Source: GCA-2725625 sp964574215
GTDB lineage: Bacteria; Pseudomonadota; Alphaproteobacteria; Rhodospirillales; UBA2165
DNA: 64,000 bases
Assembly (NCBI GenBank): GCA_964574215.1
Contig: CAZNLR010000001.1
Span: 62,001 to 126,000, forward strand
Direction: 5' to 3'
A model generated the notes under the pieces. It ran no database searches and was not told where the DNA came from. It saw only the letters and a list, made by a program, of their open reading frames with translations. This document shows positions 23,694 to 32,347 of this stretch, piece after piece. Both the position numbers and the translations under genes were made by a program. Each line of letters begins with the position of its first letter. Within the stretch, counting starts at the first letter, position 1.

Positions 23694-23707
23694 TGCAATC
23701 GTTTGCA
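23694..23707. promoter_or_regulatory. LacI-family operator in divergent promoter region
   Basis: TGCAATCGTTTGCA differs at one position from the perfect palindrome at 19072-19085. It is 35 bases before the HIBADH-like start and 78 bases before the LacI start, so it could control both and give autoregulation. A TATATG sequence lies just upstream at 23685-23690. Confidence 0.65.
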
Positions 23708-23741
23708 TAGATTAATTGAATAAAAAGAGGATGACCGGATT

Positions 23742-24677
23742 ATGGCTGAAAATAATCTCAAGGAATTCACGGTTGGTTGGATCGGTGTCGGACGCATGGG
23801 CTACGCCATGGCGGAGCGGTTGCTCAAGGCCGGCGCCGACGTGTCGGTTTGGAACCGCACCCGTTCGAAGGCCGAGCCGTTGGCCGAACTGGGCGCCACC
23901 ATCGTCGACGACCCGACCGACCTGGCTGACCGGGATATTGTTTTCACCATGGTGGGCGGTCCGGACGATTTTATCGAAGTGACCACCGGCGCCAATGGCG
24001 TGTTGACCAAGGAAGGTCAGAAGCCCGGCATGCTCATCGATTGCACCACCATTTCCGAAGAGGCCTCAAAGCAGGTGCGGGAGTACGCGACGCAAGTCGG
24101 CACCGCGATGATCGATGCGCCGGTGAGCGGCAACGCCAAAGTGGTGGCGGCCGGAAAGCTCTCCATCGTCGCCTCGGGCGACAAAGCCGCTTTCGATAAG
24201 GCCGAACCCTATCTGCTGGCCGTCGGTGAAGGGGTCAGCTATGTGGGCGAGGGAGAATTGGCCCGCATGGTTAAAATCTGCCACAACGTTTATCTGGGAA
24301 TCGTCGCCCAATCATTGGCCGAAATTACAGTGTTGGCGGAAAAAGGCGGCGTACCGCGCCATGCCTTCCTGGATTTTATCAACAAAAGCGTCATGGGCTC
24401 GCCATTTTCCGCTTATAAGACGCCGGCCATGGTCAATTTGGATTTCACGCCCACCTTCACGCCACTGCTGCTTCGTAAGGATATGGACTTGGGTCTGTCA
24501 GCAGCGCGTAAGTTGGATGTTCCCATGCCCATCGCGGCCATGACCCGTGAAATCATCCAGAATTTGATCGGCAGCGGTTATACCGACTGTGATTTTGCCG
24601 CCTTGATCGAACTGGAGGCCAAGAACGCCGGCTATGAGATCAAATCCGAAGATGTGGAAGTGGGTACCGGACTTTAA
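23742..24677 (+). CDS. NAD(P)-dependent beta-hydroxyacid dehydrogenase (HIBADH family)
   Basis: 311 residues. The Rossmann motif is VGWIGVGRMG (11-20), the substrate-binding motif DAPVSGNAKVVAAGKLSI (125-142) and the catalytic lysine K178 in MVKICHN. It oxidises 3-hydroxyisobutyrate-like, tartronate-semialdehyde-like or related beta-hydroxy acids at the NAD(P) level. N133 stands where many members have GG(T/V)xGA, so the specificity may differ. It is divergent from and probably controlled by the LacI regulator, alongside the dehydrogenase complex at 19185-22433. The 3' end overlaps the convergent kinase gene by four bases. Confidence 0.9.
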   Translation: MAENNLKEFTVGWIGVGRMGYAMAERLLKAGADVSVWNRTRSKAEPLAELGATIVDDPTDLADRDIVFTMVGGPDDFIEVTTGANGVLTKEGQKPGMLIDCTTISEEASKQVREYATQVGTAMIDAPVSGNAKVVAAGKLSIVASGDKAAFDKAEPYLLAVGEGVSYVGEGELARMVKICHNVYLGIVAQSLAEITVLAEKGGVPRHAFLDFINKSVMGSPFSAYKTPAMVNLDFTPTFTPLLLRKDMDLGLSAARKLDVPMPIAAMTREIIQNLIGSGYTDCDFAALIELEAKNAGYEIKSEDVEVGTGL

Positions 24678-26647
24678 TTCTGTCGGTCGGCGATTGCTGC
24701 AGAGAGTGCCTCTGAAAGCTGATCTTTCTCAAAAGGTTTGTAAAGAACCGGCAGATCGCTGGATTCCATAAAGGATTTTTCGGCGTAACCAGTCAACATC
24801 AGGACTTTTATTTCCGGATTAAAATTCTTGGCGCCGGTGGCAATATCGACGCCGTTTATGCCATTTGCCAATAGGACGTCAGATACCAGAATGTCGATGC
24901 CTTCGACTGCCTCCAGAATCCCCATTGCGTTGGGCCCTTCGCCGCCATCGATGACGTGGTAACCAAGATCCGTCAGGTGAGAGGTTATGATTTCCCGCAA
25001 GTCAATGTCGTCTTCAACCAGGAGAACTCGTTTGGCGTCACTGTTCAAATCGACGACAATTTTGTCGTTTGATACGGTCGGAATAGGGTCTTCATGTGCC
25101 GACCAGGGTAGAAACATACTGACCGTCGTTCCCTTACCCGGCGCACTCTCGATCTCAAGATGACCGCCGGATTGTTTTACAAATCCGAATACCATACTAG
25201 CGCCCAGACCCCGACCTTTACTTGACTCTTTGGTGGTAAAAAAAGGCTCAAACACCCTTTTTGCAACGCTCGGCTCCATTCCCTCACCGTTATCCGTCAC
25301 AGATATTTTTACGAAATTACCGGCATTGATCTCGATATCCGACGGCACCTGATGAGACGCGATATAATCTGAATTTATGCGGATTTCTTCACCTTCGATC
25401 ATCAAATTACCGCCGCCAGGCATGGCGTCTCGGGCATTGATGGCAAGGTTCAACAGCGCATTCTCCAATTGGTTTGGATCCGCTAATATGCCGTGTAAAT
25501 TCGGCTGTGTATTAACAGAAACGGTAATATTATCACCCAGTGATCTTTTGAGGTTCCCCACATACCTGGCCAAAATTTCGTTAAAATCTATGGCCTTTGG
25601 GGCCAGAGCCTGCTGGCGGGCGAACGCCAGCAGACGATGGGTCAGGGAACTGCCTTTTCTCACCGCTTCCAGGGCACGATTTAAGCGGCGCTCCACCTGT
25701 TCCGTATTTTCGATCATATCCAGCGACAATTGTAAATTGCCCAATATGACGGCCAGCAAATTGTTAAAATCGTGAGCGATGCCGCCGGTCAGTTGGCCGA
25801 CCGCCTCCATTTTCTGTTCGCTGCGCTGCAGTTCCTCTTTCTGGCGAAACTCGGTTTCTTCGGAAATAATAATAATCGTCGAGCTATTGGGCAGTCTCGT
25901 TTGCCTTAATATGTAGTGATGGTCGCTTAAACCGTCGCGGCTGGGCAGGGTTATTTCACGTTCAACGGAGCCGCTGCGAAATTTGTGCAGTCGATCAGCG
26001 ATCCATTCCTCGGCTTTATGCTTGGGATGAGGAAAGACCGGCGAATTGGTTCGGGACCTCAGAATATCCTCGAACGACATGCCCTGAACCAATTTTTCTT
26101 TGAAATAACTGTTTATCTGCTCGAACCGATCGTTCCAATGGATCAAGCGTTCATCGGGACCCCAATAGGAGATACCCACCGGCGCATGCTTCATGGCGCT
26201 GAGAAAATGCAGATGCAATCGGTCGTCGGGACCAAAATCGGCCTGATTGAAGAGCTCTTTTTCCGCCTCTATACGGTTGCTGATATCCCGAATGATACCG
26301 ACATACTTAATTTCGTTGCCGTCATCGAGAGGGGCGACATTAATTTCGATAGGGACGAGCTTGCCTGTCTTGTGAAGACCGTTCAGTTCTCTTTCCCGGT
26401 TAATGATCTTGGGGGCGTGAAGATGCGAGTTTTTGACATAACGCGTGTGGTCATCCTGCTGATTTACAGGGATGAGTAAATTCAAGCTATGGCCGACAGC
26501 TTCATCGGCGGTGTAGCCGAATATTTTTTCCGCCGCAGGGTTGAAGGATTCGATGATCCCATTGCCGTCGATGGATACGATGCCATCGGCGGAATTCTCG
26601 AATATCGACCGGTACAACTGATCGTCTGATCGTGAATTGGGGGACAA
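24674..26647 (-). CDS. Hybrid PAS sensor histidine kinase with receiver domain
   Basis: 657 residues without a membrane segment, so a cytoplasmic sensor. Order: PAS/PAC (about 10-130; NSADGIVSIDGNGIIESFNP...GIIRDISNR), a second PAS-like domain (about 150-260; APVGISYWGPDERLIHWNDRF), a dimerisation/phosphoacceptor helix with H in GGIAHDFNNLLAVILGN, the ATPase domain (NLAINARDAMPGGG, DNGEGM, GRGLGASMVFGFV) and a C-terminal receiver (about 535-655; VLLVEDD, phosphoacceptor Asp in LVSDVLLANG, then LTGYAE and YKPF). No partner response regulator is adjacent. The signal is unknown. Confidence 0.92.
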   Translation of the reverse strand: MSPNSRSDDQLYRSIFENSADGIVSIDGNGIIESFNPAAEKIFGYTADEAVGHSLNLLIPVNQQDDHTRYVKNSHLHAPKIINRERELNGLHKTGKLVPIEINVAPLDDGNEIKYVGIIRDISNRIEAEKELFNQADFGPDDRLHLHFLSAMKHAPVGISYWGPDERLIHWNDRFEQINSYFKEKLVQGMSFEDILRSRTNSPVFPHPKHKAEEWIADRLHKFRSGSVEREITLPSRDGLSDHHYILRQTRLPNSSTIIIISEETEFRQKEELQRSEQKMEAVGQLTGGIAHDFNNLLAVILGNLQLSLDMIENTEQVERRLNRALEAVRKGSSLTHRLLAFARQQALAPKAIDFNEILARYVGNLKRSLGDNITVSVNTQPNLHGILADPNQLENALLNLAINARDAMPGGGNLMIEGEEIRINSDYIASHQVPSDIEINAGNFVKISVTDNGEGMEPSVAKRVFEPFFTTKESSKGRGLGASMVFGFVKQSGGHLEIESAPGKGTTVSMFLPWSAHEDPIPTVSNDKIVVDLNSDAKRVLLVEDDIDLREIITSHLTDLGYHVIDGGEGPNAMGILEAVEGIDILVSDVLLANGINGVDIATGAKNFNPEIKVLMLTGYAEKSFMESSDLPVLYKPFEKDQLSEALSAAIADRQN

Positions 26648-26857
26648 GGATATAACCTACTAATATTGTTAAAAATTTTTGCTATTTTCAATCTCAATTA
26701 ATAGAGACTACATCTAAATAGTAAGTGAGAATGCCTTCGCAATTATTCAACAAAAAATAGCGATTTAAAAAAGAGGGTAAAAGGGCACAGAATTAACTGA
26801 ACCCTTTAAACTATTTGGTAAAATTGTTCCGGCGCGCGGGATTGGCCTCAGATCTAT

Positions 26858-27841
26858 TTAGAAACCGAAAATCCTTTCTGCATTTTTACCGCGAACGGCG
26901 TCTCGCTGGTCGGCCGGCAAGGCGTCGACCCTGGATAAGCACCCCTTCATGTCGCCGATGTTATGGGGATAGTCCGATCCGTAAAGAACATTCGCCGTGC
27001 CGGCTACATCGACGCAAAGCTGCAGCGCTTCCTGACGGAAGGTCACCGTGTCGAAATAAATTTGGTCGAAATACGTGCTGGGCGGTTGTTCGGTCCGCTC
27101 ACGCGCCGGCGGCATGTTCTGATGGCAGAAATCCAGACGGCCGACAATATAGGGCAGCATGCCGCCGGCATGGCTGGCGATAATTTTCAGGTTTTTGTAA
27201 CGCTCGAAAAAGGCGTCGTAAATCATGCGCGAAATAGCCAGCGTCGTATCGAACATAAAGCCGACGGAAGCCACCAGATTGTACCGCTGCATATCCATAT
27301 CACCGACGCCGGGGGGCGCGGCGGGATGCACCAGGACAGGCAGTCCCCGCCGGTCGATTTCGTCCCAGATGGGTATAAATAATTCGTCCGTTAGCGACAT
27401 GCCACTGACATTCGCTGACACAAACACTCCCGAGGCGCTTTTTTCGTCACAGGCGCGGGTCAATTCGGCAATGGCCTTATCGGGATACTGCCAGGGCAGG
27501 GTGGCAAAATAGCGGATGCGGTCCGGGTAGATGGTCTGTTGATTGGCCATATCGTCGTTCATCATCTGGGCCGTCGAAGTGCTGACCTCCTCGCCGCCCC
27601 AATAGACGCTCGGGCAGGTGAGGGACACGACAGCCATATCGACCTTGGCGTCATCCATATCCTTGATACGTTGCGCGTAATCAAACATGGGGTCCATCAA
27701 TGTCATAAACGGTGCGCCGTCCATGTGGATGACCCGTTGGCCTCCTAGTTCTTTGCAGGTGTAGCAGCCGCCATGCTCCAAAATTAATTCCAGCCAGCGA
27801 TCATTCAGCATATGAGTGTGTACATCGATAACAGTGGACAT
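26858..27841 (-). CDS. Amidohydrolase family 2 protein (ACMSD-like)
   Basis: 327 residues. Metal ligands are visible as VHTHML (residues 7-9), LPVLVHPAAPP in the middle, IIASHAGGMLPYIVGRLD and VLYGSDYPHNIGDM for the catalytic Asp. This pattern matches 2-amino-3-carboxymuconate-6-semialdehyde decarboxylase and gamma-resorcylate/2-hydroxy-acid decarboxylase relatives. It is probably a metal-dependent hydrolase or decarboxylase of a ring-cleavage product; substrate not deducible. It is divergent from the CoA ligase at 28078. Confidence 0.87.
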   Translation of the reverse strand: MSTVIDVHTHMLNDRWLELILEHGGCYTCKELGGQRVIHMDGAPFMTLMDPMFDYAQRIKDMDDAKVDMAVVSLTCPSVYWGGEEVSTSTAQMMNDDMANQQTIYPDRIRYFATLPWQYPDKAIAELTRACDEKSASGVFVSANVSGMSLTDELFIPIWDEIDRRGLPVLVHPAAPPGVGDMDMQRYNLVASVGFMFDTTLAISRMIYDAFFERYKNLKIIASHAGGMLPYIVGRLDFCHQNMPPARERTEQPPSTYFDQIYFDTVTFRQEALQLCVDVAGTANVLYGSDYPHNIGDMKGCLSRVDALPADQRDAVRGKNAERIFGF

Positions 27842-28077
27842 TATTTCCCCCTATTCGGCGAGGTGATTGAATAAATTTGCGCCTATTATGCCGCGCCCGG
27901 TGGCGATTTGTAAAACACATGTCCCGTAAGATCCGGGGTGAAGTTTCGTATTTTGAAACATCCTCTTTAAATGTGGCTAAGCCACTGATCCTCTGCTCCA
28001 ATGATTGCCCTGGACGGAAAAAACATATAAATGTTCTGGTATCGAACAATGCGGTCGAGGATTTCGGAGGGGGATTT

Positions 28078-29619
28078 ATGTTAATCGGTGATTTGCTGAC
28101 CGAAGGTACAGCCAGAAACCCTGATAACACGGCGATTGTTGCCGGCGATCAACAGTTGTCGTACCGGAAACTGGATGAAGCCGCCAATCGCATCGCCAAT
28201 GCCCTGATTGCCCAAGGATACGGCAAAGGTCACAACGTTGCCATCTTGTCCACCAACCAACTTGACTACGGAACAATATTTTTCGGTACTGCCCGGTCGG
28301 GCGGTATATTGGCGCATCTGTCGGCACGATTTTCCGACGATGAACTCAGTCACGTTGTCTCAAAATCGGATATCGAGCTTATATTCGTTCAGGCGCCTCT
28401 TTTGGAAAATCTGAACAGGGTTAGCGGCGATCTGCCGGACGGAATCAGAATTGTCGTTTTCGACGGCGATAGCGAAGGAAATGCCGAGTCCATTGAAAAA
28501 TTCCTGGGAGATGCTTCTTCGGACGCGCCGTCCGTAGACATTACCGATTCGGACCCTTTTGCCATTACCTTTACCGGCGGCACCACGGGCTTCCCCAAGT
28601 GCGTTTTGGTGAACCATGCCTCGCGGGTGATTTGCGCCGTTCGGGCGCAACGGGAATATGACGTGAAGCACGGAGATGTTCTTTGCTGCTCGACTCCCCT
28701 ATTTCATATTGCCGGTCTGTTCGTCTGGTTTATGACGGGCATCAAGATGGGAAATACCTGCCATATGATGAAGGCTTGGGATGCCGCGGAATTTATTGAT
28801 TGGGTGGAAAACAAAGGCGTGAGCAGTGCCTTTCTGGTGCCGACCCAGATCAACAGCGTCATCAGTCACGAGGACTTCACGCCCGAGCGCGTCAAGAATC
28901 TTCGCTACGTGAATTACGGTGGTTCTCCGACATCCACCGCGCAACTTGAACGCATGCTCGAAATTCTTCCCAATGTGATTTGGGAGGATCAATATGGGCA
29001 ATCAGAAGCCGGGAATATGACGATCCGTCCGCTTGAGTTCATTCGCAGCAAGTCGAAGAGCGTTGGCCGGCCCTTTCAGGATATCGAGATGGCGGCGCTG
29101 GATGCCGGCGGCAAGGTCTTGCCGACTGGTGAGCCCGGCGAAATTTCAACCCGCGGCGTCAATGTCATGATGGGTTATTACAAGGATCCGGAAAAAACGG
29201 CGGAATCAATGACCGAAGACGGCTGGTTGAAGACCGGAGACGTCGGCTATTTCGATGAAGACGGCTTTGTCTTTTTGGTCGACCGCTCCAAGGAGATGAT
29301 CATTTCCGGCGGCGAGAACGTTTTCCCCACGGAAATCGAAGGTGCTCTATATCAGCATGAGGCTGTCAACGAATGTGCCGTTTTCGGCATTCCCGACGAG
29401 CATTGGGGAGAATTGCCGGCGGCCCATGTGGTGCTTGAAAGCGGTGCAACGGTCGGTGAACAGGAATTGATCGATTTCTGCGCCGAAAAAATCGCCCGGT
29501 TTAAACGGCCGCGCATGATCAAGTTCGTTGACTCGCTGCCGAAAACCGCTGTCGGCAAAATTCAAAAAACGGTTATCAAAGAAGAATATTGGCGCGGGCA
29601 CGGTTCTAACATAATCTAG
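28078..29619 (+). CDS. Acyl-CoA synthetase (AMP-dependent ligase)
   Basis: 513 residues of the class I adenylate-forming family. P-loop FTGGTTGFPKCVL, adenine-binding YGQSEAG, the hinge-region aspartate in GWLKTGDVGYFDEDG, and the catalytic lysine in PKTAVGKIQK are all present; it activates a carboxylic acid to the acyl-AMP and then the CoA thioester. The substrate is unknown (fatty or aromatic acid). The start at 28078 follows GGAGGGGG at 28066-28073. The frame is open 67 codons further upstream, but that part has no family similarity and is not used. Confidence 0.9.
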   Translation: MLIGDLLTEGTARNPDNTAIVAGDQQLSYRKLDEAANRIANALIAQGYGKGHNVAILSTNQLDYGTIFFGTARSGGILAHLSARFSDDELSHVVSKSDIELIFVQAPLLENLNRVSGDLPDGIRIVVFDGDSEGNAESIEKFLGDASSDAPSVDITDSDPFAITFTGGTTGFPKCVLVNHASRVICAVRAQREYDVKHGDVLCCSTPLFHIAGLFVWFMTGIKMGNTCHMMKAWDAAEFIDWVENKGVSSAFLVPTQINSVISHEDFTPERVKNLRYVNYGGSPTSTAQLERMLEILPNVIWEDQYGQSEAGNMTIRPLEFIRSKSKSVGRPFQDIEMAALDAGGKVLPTGEPGEISTRGVNVMMGYYKDPEKTAESMTEDGWLKTGDVGYFDEDGFVFLVDRSKEMIISGGENVFPTEIEGALYQHEAVNECAVFGIPDEHWGELPAAHVVLESGATVGEQELIDFCAEKIARFKRPRMIKFVDSLPKTAVGKIQKTVIKEEYWRGHGSNII

Positions 29620-29642
29620 TCTAAATAAAGGCTGTTCCTCCT

Positions 29643-30122
29643 TCAGGCTAGGTGTTCCAATGGCAGGCGATGGCGTTTGCAGATTTCTTCAAGAACGATA
29701 TTTGACGTGAAGTTACCGATCATGGTCAAAGGCATCAATTTATGCATGAGGAAATCCGCAAATGCGGGCAGGCTGGGCATAGATACCCGCAATAAATAGT
29801 CGGTATCGCCGGTTAAAGAGTAGCATTCCTGAATTTCCGAAATTTGATCAATTGCAGCGACAAATGATTTGGCCGGGTTTTCTCCACTTGTGCCAAGGGT
29901 AACGTGGACAAAGGCGATTATTTCAAGCCCAACACTCAGAGGATCGATTTCGGCAACGTATCCCTTGATAATCCCCATTTTTTCCAAGCGTTTTACCCGC
30001 CGATGACATTGGGATGGGGACAGCAAGGCGATATCCGCAAGTTCATTGTTCGAGGCTTTGGCGTTTTTTTGCAAATGACCGAGAATTTTCAGGTCTGCCG
30101 CATCAATATCAATATTCTGCAT
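29643..30122 (-). CDS. Lrp/AsnC family transcriptional regulator
   Basis: 159 residues: N-terminal helix-turn-helix (ADLKILGHLQKNAKASNNELADIALLSPSQCHRRVKRLEKMGII) and a C-terminal RAM ligand domain with SLTGDTDYLLRVSM. It is divergent, 130 bases apart, from the second E1/E2 operon at 30253. In Pseudomonas the Lrp-like BkdR sits divergent to the branched-chain oxoacid dehydrogenase operon and activates it in response to branched-chain amino acids; the same arrangement suggests that role here. Confidence 0.9.
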   Translation of the reverse strand: MQNIDIDAADLKILGHLQKNAKASNNELADIALLSPSQCHRRVKRLEKMGIIKGYVAEIDPLSVGLEIIAFVHVTLGTSGENPAKSFVAAIDQISEIQECYSLTGDTDYLLRVSMPSLPAFADFLMHKLMPLTMIGNFTSNIVLEEICKRHRLPLEHLA

Positions 30123-30252
30123 TAATTTCTCACAAATTTATTATTCAGTGAAATTTTATCGCATTAAGGTGTGTTTATCCACAGTATTTTGCGAAAACAT
30201 TTTATGTCTTTGCGCGTATGATGTCGGATCATAACGAACAGGGCAGGCTCAC

Positions 30253-31335
30253 ATGACTTCCATCGATATTCCCTTCACCCGCTACCTCGATCCCGATGGT
30301 AGCGTAGCGGCGGAACTCCCATCCTTTGCGCAAGACCAGAGTAAGCTTATCGAGCTTTACCGGCGCATGACCTTCGCCCGGCGCTATGACGGTAAATTAA
30401 CCGCCATGCAGCGGACGGGAAGGATTCCAAGCTACGCGCCTGAATTGGGGGAGGAAGCCGTTCGCGTCGGATACGCCACTGCAATGAAAGAGGAAGATGT
30501 CCTCTTGGGCACTTACCGTGATACGGCGGCAATGATTATTCGGGGTGTAACGATCGACGAGGATTTGATGTTCTGGGGAGGCGACGAACGCGGCAACGTC
30601 TATGCCGGTCCTTCCGAGGATTTTCCGATGGCCACGCCGATTGCGACCCAGACCACTCAAGCCGTCGGCGTCGCCTACGCCTTCAAGCTGAAGAATGAAA
30701 AAAGGGTGGCCGTGACCACCATCGGTGACGGTGGTTCCTCAAAAGGGGATTTCTATGAAGCGATGAATTTTGCCGGCTCCTGGCAGGTGCCGGTGGTCTT
30801 TATCATCATCAATAACCAGTGGGCCATTTCAATGCCCCGCGAAAGACAAAGTGCAGCGAAAACCCTGGCGCAAAAAGGCCTGGCGGTGGGTATACCCGGA
30901 GAGCAGGTAGACGGCAACGACGTGATCGCCGTTCATGATGTGGTTTCCCGGGCTCTTGAAAACGCCCGGAACGGCGGCGGCCCCACGGTCGTCGAAGCCA
31001 TTACCTACCGCCTGACCGATCACTCCACCGCCGATGACGCCAGCCGATACCGGGACCCGGACGAAGTCAGCGCCCATTGGAAAAACGAACCGCTGATCCG
31101 GCTGCGCACCTATTTGTCGGAAAGCCAGGCGTGGACCAAGGATGATGAAGAAAGCCTCATTTCCGGCATCGATCAGGAAATCGAAGAAGGCATCGTTAAA
31201 TACGAAGCGCAAGAGGGTCTACCTCCGGAGGCTATGTTCGATCATATGTACGCCGAACTACCGATGGATTTGAAAGACCAGCGGGCGGCCGTGATAGCTG
31301 AATTTTCTGGCGGCGAGGAGAACGATCATGGCTGA
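30253..31335 (+). CDS. 2-oxoacid dehydrogenase E1 alpha subunit (branched-chain/Gram-positive PDH type)
   Basis: 360 residues. TPP motif IGDGGSSKGDFYEAMNFA...NNQWAIS near 155-195, and YRLTDHSTADDASRYR as the phosphorylation-loop equivalent, both of the BCKDH/PdhA subtype rather than the acetoin subtype seen at 19185. N-terminal residues FTRYLDPDGSV are typical of this branch. It overlaps the E1 beta gene by eight bases. An Lrp regulator is divergent, which favours branched-chain 2-oxo acids, although pyruvate is possible. Confidence 0.88.
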   Translation: MTSIDIPFTRYLDPDGSVAAELPSFAQDQSKLIELYRRMTFARRYDGKLTAMQRTGRIPSYAPELGEEAVRVGYATAMKEEDVLLGTYRDTAAMIIRGVTIDEDLMFWGGDERGNVYAGPSEDFPMATPIATQTTQAVGVAYAFKLKNEKRVAVTTIGDGGSSKGDFYEAMNFAGSWQVPVVFIIINNQWAISMPRERQSAAKTLAQKGLAVGIPGEQVDGNDVIAVHDVVSRALENARNGGGPTVVEAITYRLTDHSTADDASRYRDPDEVSAHWKNEPLIRLRTYLSESQAWTKDDEESLISGIDQEIEEGIVKYEAQEGLPPEAMFDHMYAELPMDLKDQRAAVIAEFSGGEENDHG

Positions 31336-32317
31336 ACTTACGATGGTATCGGCGGTCTGTCAGGCTCTCGGCCGCGCACTCGAAGACGACAAAGACGTCG
31401 TTCTGTTGGGCGAAGATGTGGGCATCAACGGCGGTGTTTTCCGCGCCACCGAAGGATTGCAGGAAATCTATGGTGCGGACCGGGTGATCGATACGCCCCT
31501 GGCCGAGGCCGGTATCGGCGGCGTCACGGTCGGCATGGCGGCGGCGGGTCTCAAGCCGGTGGCCGAGTTCCAGTTTATGGGCTTTATTTATTCGGCCTTC
31601 GACCAGATTATAAGCCATGTCGCCCGGATGCGGAACCGCTCACGAGGAAGGCTTAGCTGTCCCTTGGTTATCAGGGCTCCTTACGGCGGCGGTATCCATG
31701 GTCCCGAGCATCATTCGGAAAGCACCGAAGCGTTATTCGCCCATATTCCGGGTCTTCGCGTCGTCATTCCGTCTTCGCCCCTCAGGGCTTATGGCTTATT
31801 GCTGGCGGCGGTCAGAAATCCCGACCCGGTCATGTTTCTGGAGCCCAAACGGGTTTACCGGACGGTCAAACAGGAAGTCCCCGATGATGGCGAGGCTTTG
31901 CCCCTGGATCTATGTTTTGTGTTGCGGGAAGGCAGTGATGTGACTTTGGTCAGTTGGGGCGCCGCCATTACGGAAACCTTGGCCGCTGCGGAAACATTGG
32001 CGGGAATGGGAATCCAAGCCGAAGTCATAGATGTCGCCACTCTGACACCCTTGGATATGCCGACGATCTTGAATTCTGTCGAAAAGACCGGTCGATGCGT
32101 CATTGTCCATGAAGCCCCGTATACCGGCGGTTTCGGCGCAGAAATTGCGGCTCGTCTGGCTGAAAAGGGGCTGCTGCATCTCTTGTCGCCTGTTTTACGG
32201 GTGACCGGGTATGACACCATTATTCCCTATCCCAAAAACGAACATCGCTATTTGATCAGTGAAAAGCGAATTGTCGACGCCGCCCGGCGGACGGTCGCCT
32301 TTCCTGAAGAACCATAA
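31328..32317 (+). CDS. 2-oxoacid dehydrogenase E1 beta subunit
   Basis: 329 residues: VVLLGEDVGINGGVFRATEGL...RVIDTPLAEAGIGGVTVGMA, VIRAPYGGGIHGPEHHSES and the C-terminal VIDVATLTPLDMPTILNSVEKTGRCVIVHEAP. The pattern is BkdB/PdhB of the Gram-positive type. It forms the E1 tetramer with the preceding gene. GGCGAGGAGAA lies just before the ATG inside the E1 alpha end. Confidence 0.9.
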   Translation: MAELTMVSAVCQALGRALEDDKDVVLLGEDVGINGGVFRATEGLQEIYGADRVIDTPLAEAGIGGVTVGMAAAGLKPVAEFQFMGFIYSAFDQIISHVARMRNRSRGRLSCPLVIRAPYGGGIHGPEHHSESTEALFAHIPGLRVVIPSSPLRAYGLLLAAVRNPDPVMFLEPKRVYRTVKQEVPDDGEALPLDLCFVLREGSDVTLVSWGAAITETLAAAETLAGMGIQAEVIDVATLTPLDMPTILNSVEKTGRCVIVHEAPYTGGFGAEIAARLAEKGLLHLLSPVLRVTGYDTIIPYPKNEHRYLISEKRIVDAARRTVAFPEEP

Positions 32318-32347
32318 AATTATTGATCCAGTAAAAAGGAATTATCC

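Noticed and set aside
27877..28077. N-terminal extension of the CoA ligase to 27877
   Set aside because: The added 67 codons show no ligase-like sequence, while the ATG at 28078 has a strong ribosome site.
30186..30196. TTTTGCGAAAA near the second E1 alpha start as an Lrp site
   Set aside because: It is only an 11-base imperfect symmetry in an AT-rich gap and is too short to support a site by itself.
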